Notes: a model not told the origin generated them from the letters alone. Counted from the first letter of the stretch, positions 41,081-53,858 are shown. The stretch: DNA of 64,000 nt from Syngnathus acus (GCF_901709675.1 NC_051106.1:3482001-3546000); one strand, 5' to 3'. Numbers and translations are program-made.

Positions 41081-44000
41081 ATGGATCGGTGGCCCCAGGT
41101 GGTTCTTCTGGTGTTTTTGGGATGCGCCTCTTGTCAGGAGACAGGCGAGCAGTGTTTGGCTAAATTCAAGAAAGGACGGGAGGATTTTGTGCTTGACGTC
41201 GACGAGTCCGTCAACGACGGGGCGATCTTCATCTCAGCACCGACATTGGAGCGCTCAAGGGACTGTGTGGCTGCTTGCTGCAAGGAGCCAACGTGCAATG
41301 TGGCCTTCATGCAAGGAGGTGCGGAGGAGAACTCCATCAAATCCTGCTTCCTCTTTAACTGCCTCTACAAGAAAAAGTACGCCTGTCGCTTTGTCAGGAA
41401 GAAAGGTTACTACAACTACATCCTGGACTCCCTCTATGAGAGCTACCTGGAGTTGGATCTCCCACCAAGTAAGACTGCATGCAAGGTCATACACCCACGG
41501 GTCATACTATAGAATAAAAATGAATAATTTTCTTATATATATATACTTACAATATTCTTTATTGTTGGCAACATCTGTAAAAGGGGTTGTTATTCAGCAA
41601 CAATATAAAAAGTCTCATTCACCTTTGTTTTAAACTCACTTTTTGTAAGAGAACTAGATATTTATGGGTGAGTAGATGATCAATAGGTATTCTATTGTCC
41701 TAATAAGTTCTAGTCAAAACCCAACTGTCTGCAAATAAAAATGATGATGTTGTTAGTTCCACTAGTTCCTCCAGTAGTCTGTTTTCACTCACAATATGTG
41801 AGGCAACATAACTAGGCTAGAAACATTCACTTCAGCATGTTCACACACGCCAAGTCCTCATGGCCCCCGGTGTACTGTTTGGTTTCTCATCTACCGCAGC
41901 GTCATTTTACTTGTGAATGTGTTGCACAATATGAGCCTGTAACAGGATTGAATTGGAATCATCGTGCATTCCGTGATTGTGTAATAATCTCAAATTGTTA
42001 CCAATGATGTCTCACTCCAGAGGAAACCGACCGTCCACCGATGGCAAATGGAGGCCAGGACCGTGTGGTCCAGCCTCAGGATAGCGTCACATTGAACGGC
42101 TTGGAGAGCAAAGATGACAAAAAGATCGTGTCTTTTGTGTGGAAAATGCTCACCGAGTATCCCTACGCTGTTATTGAGGTGAGTCCATTTTAATTGCTTT
42201 AAGTTCTCAGAAAGTGATGCATCTTGATGGTGACCATGGCGTTTTGTTTATATAGAAAACAGATTTTGATGACCAGATTATCGTGTCCAATCTGACGTCG
42301 GGAATGTACAAATTCCAATTGACCGTCACGGACACTATTGGTCAGTCGGACTCGACCCAAGTCACTGTTTTGGTTCTTACACCTGAACAGTCAGAACGTA
42401 AGTACCAATTCTCAACTTTTCTGTCACATTACACATGAGTCAAAATCACCTGAAGGGGCCTTTGAGATTTCTCCATTTATTATTTCTGAGCTTTTCGGTT
42501 TAACTTGACATTGTTTTTTTTAAGCAGACAATGTAGGATGTACATCCAAACAGCAAAATACATGGTGGACAGTCACAGGGTGAAACTTTTTTTCTAATAT
42601 CAGTAACATGACTCCATTAGCAAGATGGTTGGGTGCTGTTTAATAAATATATTAAGAATTTCTGAAAACAAATTCTGTAAATTAATATTTCTATGCGACA
42701 CAGTGGACATGTTAAGCTTGACAGGATTCAGTTTAACACATATGATGAAAATTGTGAAACAAGTGTAAATATTCAATATTTGTTTCAGAAAGAGAAAATG
42801 CTGGTTGTAGTGCCACTGAAATCACCACAGGGTTTCTTAAAGGGGGCACTTAGAACACCATTATTTTATGATAGAGTGGACATGCAAATGGTCAATATGA
42901 TCATTACCGTATTTTCCAGACTATAAGGCGCACCACTAATGCATCGTGTCAGATTTTTAATCCAAATCAAATCATTCAATCATTTATTTCAGCTTCAGAT
43001 GCAACAAATTACTTTATAATCACAAAATAATGATCCATAGTCTTTTTGATTCATGATTCATAGTCTTCAGCGGGCCACTTATGATTGATTTCATGACACA
43101 ATGCTTCGGGTCAGTTTAAATTTAGGAATTTGGTCCATATATAAGGTGCAACGGACTATAAGGCGCACTGTCGGCTTTTGAGAAAATTTTAGGTTTTTAG
43201 GTGCGCCTTATAGTCCGGAAAATACGGTATATAATATGACACTCCAAAAATCTAGTCAATTAATTTTTTTGAGGGTATGGGGGAAGGGGAACAACATTTT
43301 AACTACTTTTTCCTCATGACATGTTGACGTATTTCATGTTGAGACAATGCCTTTATGCTCATGTACTTTCCTTGGGGCTTTTTTTTCGTACCTACCCTTT
43401 TCCCGTTAGGTTCATATTTCTGTTTGTTTTACTCTTTACCCTCTTTTCCAAGCCAACCTGAATACTTCTCAAGGGGTGACCTTTTTGTTCTTCTTCCATT
43501 GTGTAGTCTTTGTCTTTTAATGTGATGAAACCCGTCAAGACTTGTTGACTTCATTCCTAAAGGCCGAATGATAGAACGCTTTTTAGATAAGAGAACTGGA
43601 ACATGTGATTTGACCGCTTTAGTCTCCTCTTCCTTTGTATTGTGTGCACTATCAAAGTAATTTCCTCATTGATCTTCATGCTTACGTTTGAGATCTTTTA
43701 AAACGGAAGTGAGGAGCGTATATGGTACATTCCCACTCCCTCCACCCCCCCAACTCAACAAAACCTGTCTGTCTGGTTTCAGCTAAGGTTTCGTAAACGA
43801 AAACACTCCAATCATCCTCTGTCAATTGAAAGTCATTAGAGCTCTTTACATTGGTGGTAAATGAATGTATTTGATAGAAGTGGTTTAAAGTAAGTGCATA
43901 TTGTGGGATTAATGTAAGGGATTCGGCAATTCTGTTAAATTATCCATTAACAGCTTGTTTGGAATGTGGATATGCGTAGCGGTGGTGTGTGTGTGTGCGT

Positions 44001-47000
44001 GTGTGTAGTCTGCCAAGTTTCATTCAAGTGACTATTCAAGTGAAGGGTATCACTAACCTCACTTTTTCACATAAATTCACAGATGTTATCAAACATCTGT
44101 AGAAAGATAAAGGAAATAATTGAAGAAAAAAGAAATAATTGAAGAAAAAAGAAATAAGTAAAGAATTAAGGAAAATATGTAGAAGGAAAAAGGAAGTAAT
44201 TGAAGAAAAAAGAAATAATTGAAGAAATAAGAAAATTAAGAAAAAAGAAAACATTGAAGGAAAAAAGAAATAGTGATGTAGAAATAATTTATTTATTTTC
44301 TGACTTTCACTACCTATTCTTTTAGTTCAAATTTAGATTTTTTTTTCTAGCAATGAAATGTTGTGTACTTACTAACTGAGGTGTTAGGAGACTTGACAAG
44401 AGAATTAACTGCAGTTATGTTTGTAATTTTTGAATATATTTTTCAATCAAGTCTGTTTTTCACTACCTGTTCTTTTAGTTCAAATTTAAAAATTTTCTAT
44501 CAATGAAATGTTGTGTAATGTCCAAGTCATTCATGAATGTGAAGAAAATGGTAGCTATAGTTTTCAGTTTAGATCTTCTGATGTATATAGTCAAGGCAGC
44601 TCTTTGTACGTTGAGTAAAGTCTGTCTCATCTGCCAGACAGCCACACACTGACAAACCATATCTTTTTATGTGACCCATACCGTTAAACAAGCATCCTTT
44701 TTTTAACATTACTATAATACACAATGGCGTCTTGTGTAGTCTCTACTTTTTAAAGTAGACAGCACAATTGTTCAATGTTAGAAAGCGCTACAAAAAAATA
44801 AGAAAAACACCAGGATCAGGTTTCAGGGACACCAACTTTTGTTGTTGATGTCTGGTGTACATCGAATCTAAGACGAACATGAGTGAGTCATAACTCGTCA
44901 TGTTTTCAGAATGGTTTCATGTTTCTAAGGAAAGAACAATTAAAATATGATCAACTAACATTTACCCTTGCACCCTGCAGATCACTGCATGGCCCCGAAG
45001 AAGATCGGACCATGTCGTGGCGCTTTTCCTCGGTGGCACTACAATGCGGCGTCGCAGAAGTGCGAGGAGTTTACGTTTGGTGGCTGCAGGGAAAACCTCA
45101 ACAACTATCTTTCGAAAGACGAGTGCACAAACGCATGCTATGGCACGGGTAAGTTTGCGTTCCTTTCCAATCATGACTTCACCGTGGAGGGATTATTTGT
45201 CATTCTGAGAGACATTTTTATTGTGGCTATACAGTCCATGTCTCCGTAACAGGCTTGGCTACATTTTGCTTTTAAATGGCAAATGAAGCTGTTTGCATAT
45301 GTTTGCATGTATTAAAAATATATGGATGCTGGGAACACCAATTTGTGGCTCAGCAACTTGAAATCTTGTTGGTGGTGGTTCTTCACTTCAAAAGCAGGTT
45401 GACTTTGACTAATATTTTCCTGTCAACCGTAACTCGATTCTGATTGGCCCGGTGCACATGATATGACTGAAATTTAGTCTCCTCCACTGCACACCAAGCA
45501 ATTAAGCACTGCACATTTAAAAACGCGCAGTCACTGAAATGTCTTGAACACATTTAAAATAATACTAAACTTGGTTGAAAATGTCTAGAAGTCTGCTCTC
45601 CCTAATTATAACTCCAACGCACCAACCAGAAAGGAAGGGTCTGCTTCACTTGGGACAAATACACCTGAAATGAGCGGTCCAATAACCGCCTGGGCCACTG
45701 AAGTATTTCTACTGAACACTAATTCTGTTTTTCTTTCTTTCTTTCGCTTTTTCAGAAAAAAGGGCCAGCGGTAGAGGTTTACCACTTCCAGATCAGCAAG
45801 GTATGTCACAATCACACGTACTGACATTTATTTTTCTTTGTTAAGCATTCGATATTCTCGACTGTGTATGTCTTAATGCTGATGGTGCCTTTTCCGTGTT
45901 CCAGAAAAGTGTGGCGTTCCATGCACTGCCGGGCAGTTCACCTGTGCAAACGGCTGCTGTTTGGAACCAGGCTTGGAGTGCGACTCAGTCGCTCAGTGTA
46001 GCGACAGCTCAGATGAACAAAAATGCAAGGACTGTAAGAATCCGTTTTTATTTTTAAAACTCATTGAGCTCACTTAATATTGGTTTCCCTTTATTCATAT
46101 ATTTTGTTTTATGTCAGTGGACAACACATTTCAGATTTTACTGAAGATTCCAGTGGATGAGCAAAAAGGTATTTAATTTTTTCGTAAAAAAGATTCTAGT
46201 AGTAGTATTTATGATCATTTAATTTTCATTTCCTGTTGTTGTCAGTGCGCTGCACTGAGCCTCCAGAGACAGGCAGCTGCAGGGACACTCTCACAAAGTG
46301 GTACTACAATCCTCTGAAGCAGGACTGCAGTCGCTTCAACTACGGTGGTTGCCAGGGAAACGAGAACAGATTTGACTCAAAGGAAGCCTGTCTGAAGGTC
46401 TGCAGAGGGGTGACAGGTGACTAGTCTCCATCAAGATTTATTTGAATGATTTACGAAAATTAAAGTTGAAAAAACATTTTCGCAATAAAATAAATACATT
46501 TTTAAAAAAGAACATTTTTTAAAAATTATGAACTGAAACTTTGCCAACTATAGTTAGAAATAAACTAAAACCAAGCATTTTCTCCCAGAGATCATGCAAT
46601 GAAATTTCAAAAAGTTTCATTAAAGTTTTCATTCAAATTAACTACATTTGAAAAACAAAATTACAACAAAATAAAAAGTGCACTAATGAAAAATCTGAAA
46701 CTATTAAACTTGGTATACTCTATAAAACACGCCTACAGTATGTAACATTCCTGTCAGTCAATCCGCCATTTATTTTCCTTTAGCACTTAAGCCCTATTGT
46801 TGAAGTAAAGTTTGAGTTTGGATTAGTAATGTATTTTGCTTTTGCCAACATTTTCTTTTGCTTCAGGTTATTTCCCTTGATTGGAGAAACTGGCAAAATT
46901 TGATAGCCTTGAGGCTTGGTATAACAGGAAAAGTGTTTATTAGTATTAAAATGTAGTTGGTGTAAGTTAAAATAAATTTACCTCGTACCTCATTTTGTAC

Positions 47001-47798
47001 ATGTACAATTAATGCATGCATCAAAACTTAAATTCGCTTATTATTGTAATTGCTGTTTGGTTTGTCCGCTCATATACTAGCTTCATCTTAAAGCAGCAAA
47101 CTTTCATCGAGCTGGTACTTCAAAATTCAGTCTCTTGCTCAATGTGTCCACCCCCATTGCAAAAACCAAAATATTTACTAGTCAGTAATGATTTAAGCAT
47201 CAGCCTTGATTGTGTCAAAGTCGGAATGAAATAAGGTACCAGATAGGTTAAATTCACTCTAGCTCAGCATTCCTCAAATGGAAGGGAGTAGTTTTACATC
47301 TTTGTCAGTTTACTTAACAAATTTATAACCATTGAAAAGCTGAGATATTTGCATCGAGTGAAGCCAGAACAACGAACAGTGCAGAATCTGTTTTGCCTGC
47401 AAAATGTCCAAATCACTTGTTTTTGCTGCTCTGTTGACCTGTTGCTGTTTTTTTCCCCAAGAAAAAGATGTGTTTGCAAGAAAAGCAGAGTTCGAGCGAA
47501 GAGTGTCGAGTAGTCAAACAAGTATGTAACTCTGCTTGTTTTTCAAAAATAAGCACCCCCTCCTCCGACCTGGCCCATCGAATGAACCATTGCTCCCTTT
47601 ATTTGTACAGGTGTTATAGCAATAGTGGCTGTCCTGGCTGTAGGTATCGTCATCATATTGGCCGTCCTCTTGTATTGCTTCATGAAGGGAAAGAAAAAGT
47701 CGTCACAGCACCACCGTGTGCCTGTCAACAACGCACCGCTCACCTCCATAGAAGACCGGGAGCATCTTGTCTACAACAGTACCACCAAACCCATCTGA
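41081..47798 (+). CDS. spint1: Kunitz-type protease inhibitor 1 (HAI-1), 9 coding exons, 479 aa
   Basis: Exons: 41081-41468, 42021-42178, 42256-42397, 44981-45148, 45756-45800, 45905-46033, 46118-46168, 46246-46416, 47611-47798 (stop TGA). Phases close. HAI-1 is an epithelial type I membrane inhibitor of matriptase, hepsin and HGF activator. Order: signal peptide (about 1-18), MANSC domain in exon 1 (Cys-rich, with CVAACCKEPTCN), PKD-like domain in exons 2-3, Kunitz 1 (C232-C282, P1 Arg242 in GPCRGAFPRWHYN), LDL-receptor class A repeat (303-341, acidic CSDSSDEQKC), Kunitz 2 (C363-C413, P1 Arg373 in GSCRDTLTKWYYN), a transmembrane helix (about 419-441, IAIVAVLAVGIVIILAVL) and a basic cytoplasmic tail ending EHLVYNSTTKPI. 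All six cysteines of each Kunitz domain are present. The C-terminal EHLVYN block and domain order identify SPINT1 over SPINT2. Human length is about 513-529 aa. Confidence 0.96.
42700..42765 (+). repeat. Dispersed repeat fragment shared with 37885-37960
   Basis: GTGGACATGTTAAGCTTGAC, then GGATTCAGTTTAAC and GATGAAAATTGTGAAAC, resemble GTGAACATGTTAATCTTGAC, GATTCAACGTCAT and AATGAAAACTACCAAAT at 37895-37955. Both are in introns and in the same orientation. Family not identified. Confidence 0.4.
42907..43227. mobile_element. TA-flanked inverted-repeat MITE, copy 2 (321 bp)
   Basis: Starts CCGTATTTTCCAGACTATAA and ends TTATAGTCCGGAAAATACGG between TA dinucleotides at 42905-42906 and 43228-43229. 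It shares most of its internal sequence with copy 1 at 12225-12568. It lies in spint1 intron 3. Confidence 0.88.
44101..44285. repeat. Purine-rich degenerate minisatellite in spint1 intron 3
   Basis: A near-continuous A/G strand with recurring GAAATAATTGAAGAAAAAA-type units of about 18-20 bp, degenerating toward both ends. Confidence 0.8.
44300..44525 (+). repeat. Imperfect local duplication in spint1 intron 3
   Basis: A block of about 60 bp (TTTCACTACCTATTCTTTTA ... AATGAAATGTTGTGTA) at about 44304-44366 recurs at about 44458-44519 with a few changes, about 154 bp further on. Confidence 0.7.
46417..47610 (+). other. spint1 intron 8, nothing else seen
   Basis: 1.2 kb of AT-rich intron between the Kunitz 2 exon and the transmembrane exon, with no other feature recognised. 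Confidence 0.55.
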
Positions 47799-48263
47799 CA
47801 CCACTCACTCTCCATGTAATAGATGAGAGCAAACTGCAGAGCCGTCATTTGCTGAATGAACTCTGATTGACGAGAGAGGCAACAATGTCTTTTCACGCCA
47901 CGTGTGTAAAGTTTTTAAAGGTAATATGTACGGGCGGCAATGTCTTGCAAAATGCAAGTGTGATGTTATTTTGTTTTAACACTAACTGTTTCTATTTAGA
48001 GTAACAGGGAAATCGAGCCATTTCATCTGTTAGATTACATCTATATACTTAATTTACGCCAGGTTCATAATAGTCTGTTATTCCAAAGTAAAATGTGCTT
48101 TTAATTTACTGACATCTCCTACACTATACTTTTATCTTCTACATCTTAGTCCCTTGGATAATCTGAATAATATAGGAATAATGCATAATCATAATAGAAT
48201 TTATAGAATGTCTCGTTTTTAAACATGTTTTTATAACAAGCTTAATGTATGCTAACATACTTA

Positions 48264-48269
48264 AATAAA
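48264..48269 (+). terminator. Poly(A) signal of spint1
   Basis: AATAAA lies 466 bp after the spint1 stop, in AT-rich sequence. Confidence 0.6.
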
Positions 48270-48289
48270 GCATACTTGACACAAGTGAT

Positions 48290-51200
48290 GGTCTTAAGCA
48301 GTCTCATGACAGTTAAGCCAAATAAAATAATTACCTCAACATTTACCTTTCATCTTGAGTGTTGCTGTGCATAAGAAATTGACTTATGGGTTATTTTCTG
48401 AATCATAGAATACTTGATCAATGCAGTCGAAAATAAGGTTGTTAATATCCCAAGGTTGTCTGGTCACTATTGAATATTCTATTGATTATTACATCAATTG
48501 AATTTTGAGGTCAAATTTCATTTTACGTTAAGTGTGCTACAAATCATTTTCCCTTCGATTACTGTTTGTTAACGATTTATTGTAATTGTTTAGTTAATAA
48601 AAAAGAAAGCGATTCACCTAACATTTTGTAACTCATTCAGTTGCTATTTTACTCATTGTTTTCACAAGTACAAGCAGTCCTCCCGTTGGGCCAAGTTATC
48701 AAAATGCCATATATGTGACAGAAAAAAAACCCTCAGATTATTATTATTATTTTTACAATTTAAATTAAATTAGTGCTTCTGCTTTTAGCAGACTCTTATT
48801 TATTTACATTTCTTTACGACTACTTAAGTCACGATTCTGTGCACTTTTACCTCCTATGGTATGAATTATACAGGCAAGTATCGGTAATTTCTATTGCTCA
48901 AGTCAAGATGACGAACCGGTTGCAAGTTGGAACATCGACGCTTGCCATTTCCCATTTTGACCAGCAGGCGGCAGTATTGGTGCGTTGCCTGATCTCAATA
49001 AACGTGAGTTTTGAACTTGTGGTATTTTTTTATCGCTCAGAACAACTTTCATACTCTTTCTCTTATTATTTTAGTGATGGAGCCTCACTACTTTTTTAAA
49101 CAATGAAAGTTTCACTTTCCTATTCTCCGAGGTTTCTCGATGAGACATGAAGCTTAATAGTCTAGCATAGTCTTGCATGAAAGGAAAAAAAGCAGATAAT
49201 GAAAAGTAAAAGCAAAAACGCCCTATTCTTTCATCAGGCTCACATAAATTATCACCCAGCTCAACTAATTCACTTGAAGTCCTCTTTTGTGCAACAAAGT
49301 TTCAGATGACCTGACCCTCATAAATGGAATTGTAAGCGTTTCACTTGGTTTTGTCTATTCACAACGCTGCCAAAGACATTGCTTTTACAAAATAGTACTG
49401 TGAGAAAAAAATCACATCATACACACTTCAACATTACAAGAACGCGTTTTTATGCAAACGTTTGTGTTTTTATGTTTTTATTAAATTGTGTTTTCATTTC
49501 AAAACCAAAGGGGGGCGAATTTGGTTGGCGTTTAATATATAAATGTAAAGGACCAAAATTGCATTAAGTAAGGTACATGGCTAATATAGATTATTATTTT
49601 TGCATTGCATGCGAGTTATTAGGAGGAAAATACAACGGAGGAAAATACAACGGAGATGTTAAAAGCGGTCGTCACTCTGCTGTGTTCTATGTCCTCGTAT
49701 ATTTGACTATCTACAGTCGCTTTGTGGATGAATCCTAAAATATGTATTTATTTACAAATAGACATCTAAAATAATTTATTTCATAGCCAATGAATACTCT
49801 TGAGCTCACCAATGTCGACTTTTTTTCTACCGTTTCACACGTTGGTTTAGATCTTTCCGATATAACCTGAACGCAACGGCTAGACCGCTGCTCTTGCAAG
49901 ACATAATACGCTTCAGACAGTTCCAATTTGTGCGAGTTAGAGTCATGCCAGAAGATGTGCGGGCGCAACATGTCGAAATCCAGGAATTAACGGCGTGCCA
50001 GTGGTTTTCTTTCAAAGAAAGGCAAACTTTTAATCCTTGAAAAACGTCGTCGGAAGTCAAGAAATTGCACAATTCGGTACGTGGGCTGCTTTCAACGCAC
50101 GGTAATCTTTGTTAATTTGACAATATTTTTTGTTTTGATGCATGCAATTTGACAGTTGCGTCAGATATTAAAGTGATTCGAGGCTGTAGTTGATATTGTT
50201 GATGGTAATGGTTGCTTCTAGTAAGAAATATTAAACGTCCACACAGCGTGTCAATCGCGTCATAAACTCGCTTGTTTGATCACTTTGAAGAGGACGTTTG
50301 GAAACGCTTACGTCCTCAACACAAAGTTACGATATAATGTAATATATATTCTAAACTTCAGTGTAGTCTACTGTTTTCTAGCCATGAGCCTTTTTTGGAT
50401 CAGTAAGCAACGGTGCAGCACATTCCTGACGAGCGGCGACTCTGTGAAACTTTTTGACATATATGGTAAATGTCTGTACTGTATCGAATTTTTTTTTTTT
50501 TTGCGAGTGTAATTGCACAATTCCAACGTTTGTCAGTTTGGGGGCGTACAGTTTCACTGAGATAAGCAATGTTTGTGTTTGAACTGGACACTTTCAGTTA
50601 AGTGAACTTTGCACAGTTGCTTCACTCTGTCTTGTCTTTTTATTTTTCTATTTCATTTTTAAGTTCATTATATTAGAAAAGGTGCTTGATGCCATTGAAT
50701 CATTTGCCATTTCCTCCTTTTCACTCACCCCCCATGGTGTCCTCATTTAGCTCAGCCAAAGCCAATTGTTCTCCTCTAATGAGTGCCTCAGTGTGATTCC
50801 ACGAGTTTCTTTCTATTTCAAATGAAAGCTGAGCATGGTCAATGACCAGCTGCTGAAGAATAAAGGAACAAAAATCAATCTGTTACTAGTGAAAAGTTCC
50901 ATCTTCCTCTTTGACCCCACTTGACCTTGCAGACAATATGTCACAATCATTTCAAGGACAAGTGTTGTCCCAATGCACCTAGCAGCTACCGTCCAGGTGG
51001 TCTAGACAGGAAACTACCCAAGTGTGTCTTGGACTTTACATCTGGCATGGAACACTTTCTTAGGCAAACTGCATCAGAATGTTTTTCACATTTATAATGG
51101 TTTTGATTAATGCTGTTGCAGCTTTTCCCACTTCCAGCTAAGTTTACAGATCAAGAGTCAAAGGAAACATTTGAATCAAACATGTGACAGCATTGTTTGT

Positions 51201-53190
51201 TTGAAAGTGGCCGAGTGTGTGCCGTAAGTGATTTAGCAGGCCATATGGAGGTTAGGTCTATATATTTATATTGTTAGTCTGGCCATTTACTTGAAGGCAG
51301 ATGCCATAAATGCTCAAAATGTGTGGCGGAAGACTATTCAGCAGCCTTGAGCTTTATTTCCAAACAATGTGGGACTTGGGTCATGCTGACATGACAATAA
51401 GTCAGTAAAAGTGCTAACTTTGTGGGGCGGGGGGGGGCAGTAAGGGGTCAGTTTCACATAAACGACTCGATTCTCTAAATGATTCCCAATCTCACATACT
51501 TGCAAATAACTTAACAAGCTGTAATATGTAATATGCAATGTGCATCTACTGCTTGTCCTAAGGGACAAAAATTGGCTTGAATTTTCTTTCCATATGTGAT
51601 ATTTAAATAAAGAATTCATTGAGTAGTGCACTTATTGAAATAATATGATTTTAGATGAGACTGGACAGACAAAGCAGTACGGAATGCAAATTATATTGTC
51701 TTTTAAGATCCGGAATTTTTGCAGCTTTGTGTGAATGGGGGAAGTTTTAAAAGTGTGAAAAATGCACACAAAAACTAACCCCAGAATGTTGAAATAATGT
51801 TTGTTCATTTTCACCGCAACGGGAAGCAATCATTCTCTCATTAAGGCCTATTTTGATGAGGGTGTTTTTTTTAAAGCATTTGGGCAGTAGTGTTCATGGT
51901 ACTCTGTGGGGGTGTTCATCACTCACCGCAACATGTGCTCCAAAATGCAGTGGATTCAAATAAGTGCCTCATTTGTTGTGTCTGTGTGGGCAGTGCTTTT
52001 GTTCGAAAGTGAGGATTTGATTGAGATGAAGGGAGAGTGTCAGGGTGTATTGTTTACCCCTGTGAATAGAAAGTCGTTAGTCTCTTGAGGCCCGTGTGGA
52101 AGGGGATAAACTGCAGGAGTCATGTGGGAAAAAGACGGCGCTGCTTGTCGAGGAAGACGAGGCAAGAGGGAGGGTCATGGAAGATAAACATAGCGGCAGG
52201 GCCAAAATAATAATTTGGCTGGTGGGCTCCTAGTTGGATTTGTTTTCTACAGAAGAGGTCCCTGAGTGATGTTGTCCCTGTTCGTCTGTCCCCAGCATGT
52301 CTGACTGAAGATATCCCAGGAGGGTTTATGTCATGCCCAAAGAGTCTCTCAAGCCATTTTGGGGCAAACAGCCAATGCAACATGACACGGTTAGTTCATC
52401 CCTGAGAGAGCAGGAGTATTTTTAGCTTTTTTATTTCTCCAATCAGCTTGTTCTGCATGACCAAACGTCAATTTGGGCAGTTGATTGTTGCTTCAAACAA
52501 TCATTAAGTGCCCATTTGTGCATCATTTTGGCAGCAGGCTTTTAATTGGGGCTCAGTCAGAGGGACAGAAGAAGAGCAGTACATAGAGACCTACTAAACT
52601 TTGATGACTGTGAACTTAAAAAAAAAAAAAAAAAACTGCAGATGCCAATGCTTTTTTAAATTTATTTTATTTTTATTTTTTTAATTTAAATTTTTACTTT
52701 TTACTTTTACTTTAATTTTTATTTTTACTTTAACATTTTTATTTTTAGTTTTTTATAAAGGTCATGGTTCACCGTCCTTGTTTACCCGCGCTTGTTGTCT
52801 CTACCGTCCCCTTGAACGAGTCGTTGAATTAGTGTGACGGCTGGCAATTAGAGGAACAAGGAAGAAGTGATCCATTGGTGCTTTTTTTGTTTAATAACCG
52901 TCAGAATGGCTTGACTTGCATCTGTCTCCTATTAAGGGAGAAAATTGCTGACTCCCTTGCTGCGGGTAATGCATCCATCAGCTGTGGGAACCAAACACTC
53001 CATTTGAAAAGAATTGCAGCTAGTTTAAGCACAGGTGCTCAACCTTGCATGAATAGTGGACTGTATGATTGTTTTTCTTTTGTACATTCTGTCACCTCCC
53101 CTCCCTTGGAAAACAAGAATAAGAAATTGCAATGTGTCAGCAGAAATAGGTGGAATCTAATGTGTCGTTTAATTCTGCTTTTGTCCATTC
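48290..53190. other. Gene-poor region between spint1 and the PLEKHG-type gene (left part)
   Basis: About 4.9 kb with no supported coding exon. It contains a CTCF-like motif at 48961-48976. CpG density rises locally around 49850-50110, with donor-like sites at about 50080 (GTACGT) and 50102 (GTAATC); this could be a first non-coding exon of the rightward gene but is not proven. A T/A-rich tract lies at 52650-52755. Confidence 0.4.
48961..48976 (+). promoter_or_regulatory. CTCF-like binding motif
   Basis: CCAGCAGGCGGCAGTA fits the CTCF core (CCA-S-Y-AG-R-K-GGC-R-S) in plus orientation, between spint1 and the PLEKHG-type gene. Motif evidence only. Confidence 0.45.
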
Positions 53191-53858
53191 GGCAATGCTG
53201 GTGCCTTCTACCGCACCTCGGTATCTCTTCGGATCGGATATTTATTTTTCTTCCTGGGACCGGGATCATCGGTCGAGACCGGCGTAACTCTACGACGGCT
53301 TCCTGCTTTTCCGGCCAGTGATGACCGGGTCCCTCGCCTTGGCCTTGCAGCCGCAACCCCTGTGGGGAGTCCGCTCCCTCGTGCTCGTCGGAACCAACGA
53401 CTTTCGCCATGCTAGCCCCGTGGTGACCATCTGCACGTGGTCATCTGCATCTGCACCCGACTGGGTGCCCAGGCCGCTGCTCACACGTTTGCCTGCTTTG
53501 TGATGTTTTCACCGATTCACGACCACGGTCCATTGGGCGCCGTTGAACTGGACTGCCCTTACACCTGTCTATGGACCCCGTGGAGGCTATTTTGTGTGTT
53601 TTGGGGTGTTCTCTTGTATTGAGGGGTGCTGGTTGGCCGCTGTTACTTTTTTTCCTTTGTCTTTTAGCTTTGATGGCTTTTATCTTGAGCACTTTCTGGC
53701 TTTCTTTGTGGCGCCGTTGTGTGGCAGCCTTATGAGAGCCTATTGAGTTGCGCTCATGCCATCTGTGTGTCTTTTGTATACCCACTCTGTGGTATGGATA
53801 CTGCTGGGGCCTGAATTTCCCCACCCCGGGGGATCAATAAATATTCAATCAATCAATC
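53191..53858 (+). mobile_element. Probable non-LTR retroelement 3' end or SINE
   Basis: A GC-richer island (about 53210-53630) in AT-rich surroundings ends in TTTCCCCACCCCGGGGGATC followed by AATAAATATT and an (AATC)n run. Hairpin plus GGGGATCAATAAA plus a short tandem tail is typical of fish CR1/L2-type LINE 3' ends and the SINEs they mobilise. No reverse-transcriptase frame is present, so it is a 5'-truncated copy or a non-autonomous element. The left boundary is approximate. Confidence 0.55.

Noticed and set aside
41073-41633. 186-codon plus-strand frame overlapping spint1 exon 1
   Set aside because: It is a frame-shifted shadow. The other frame encodes the signal peptide and MANSC domain and ends at a proper donor.
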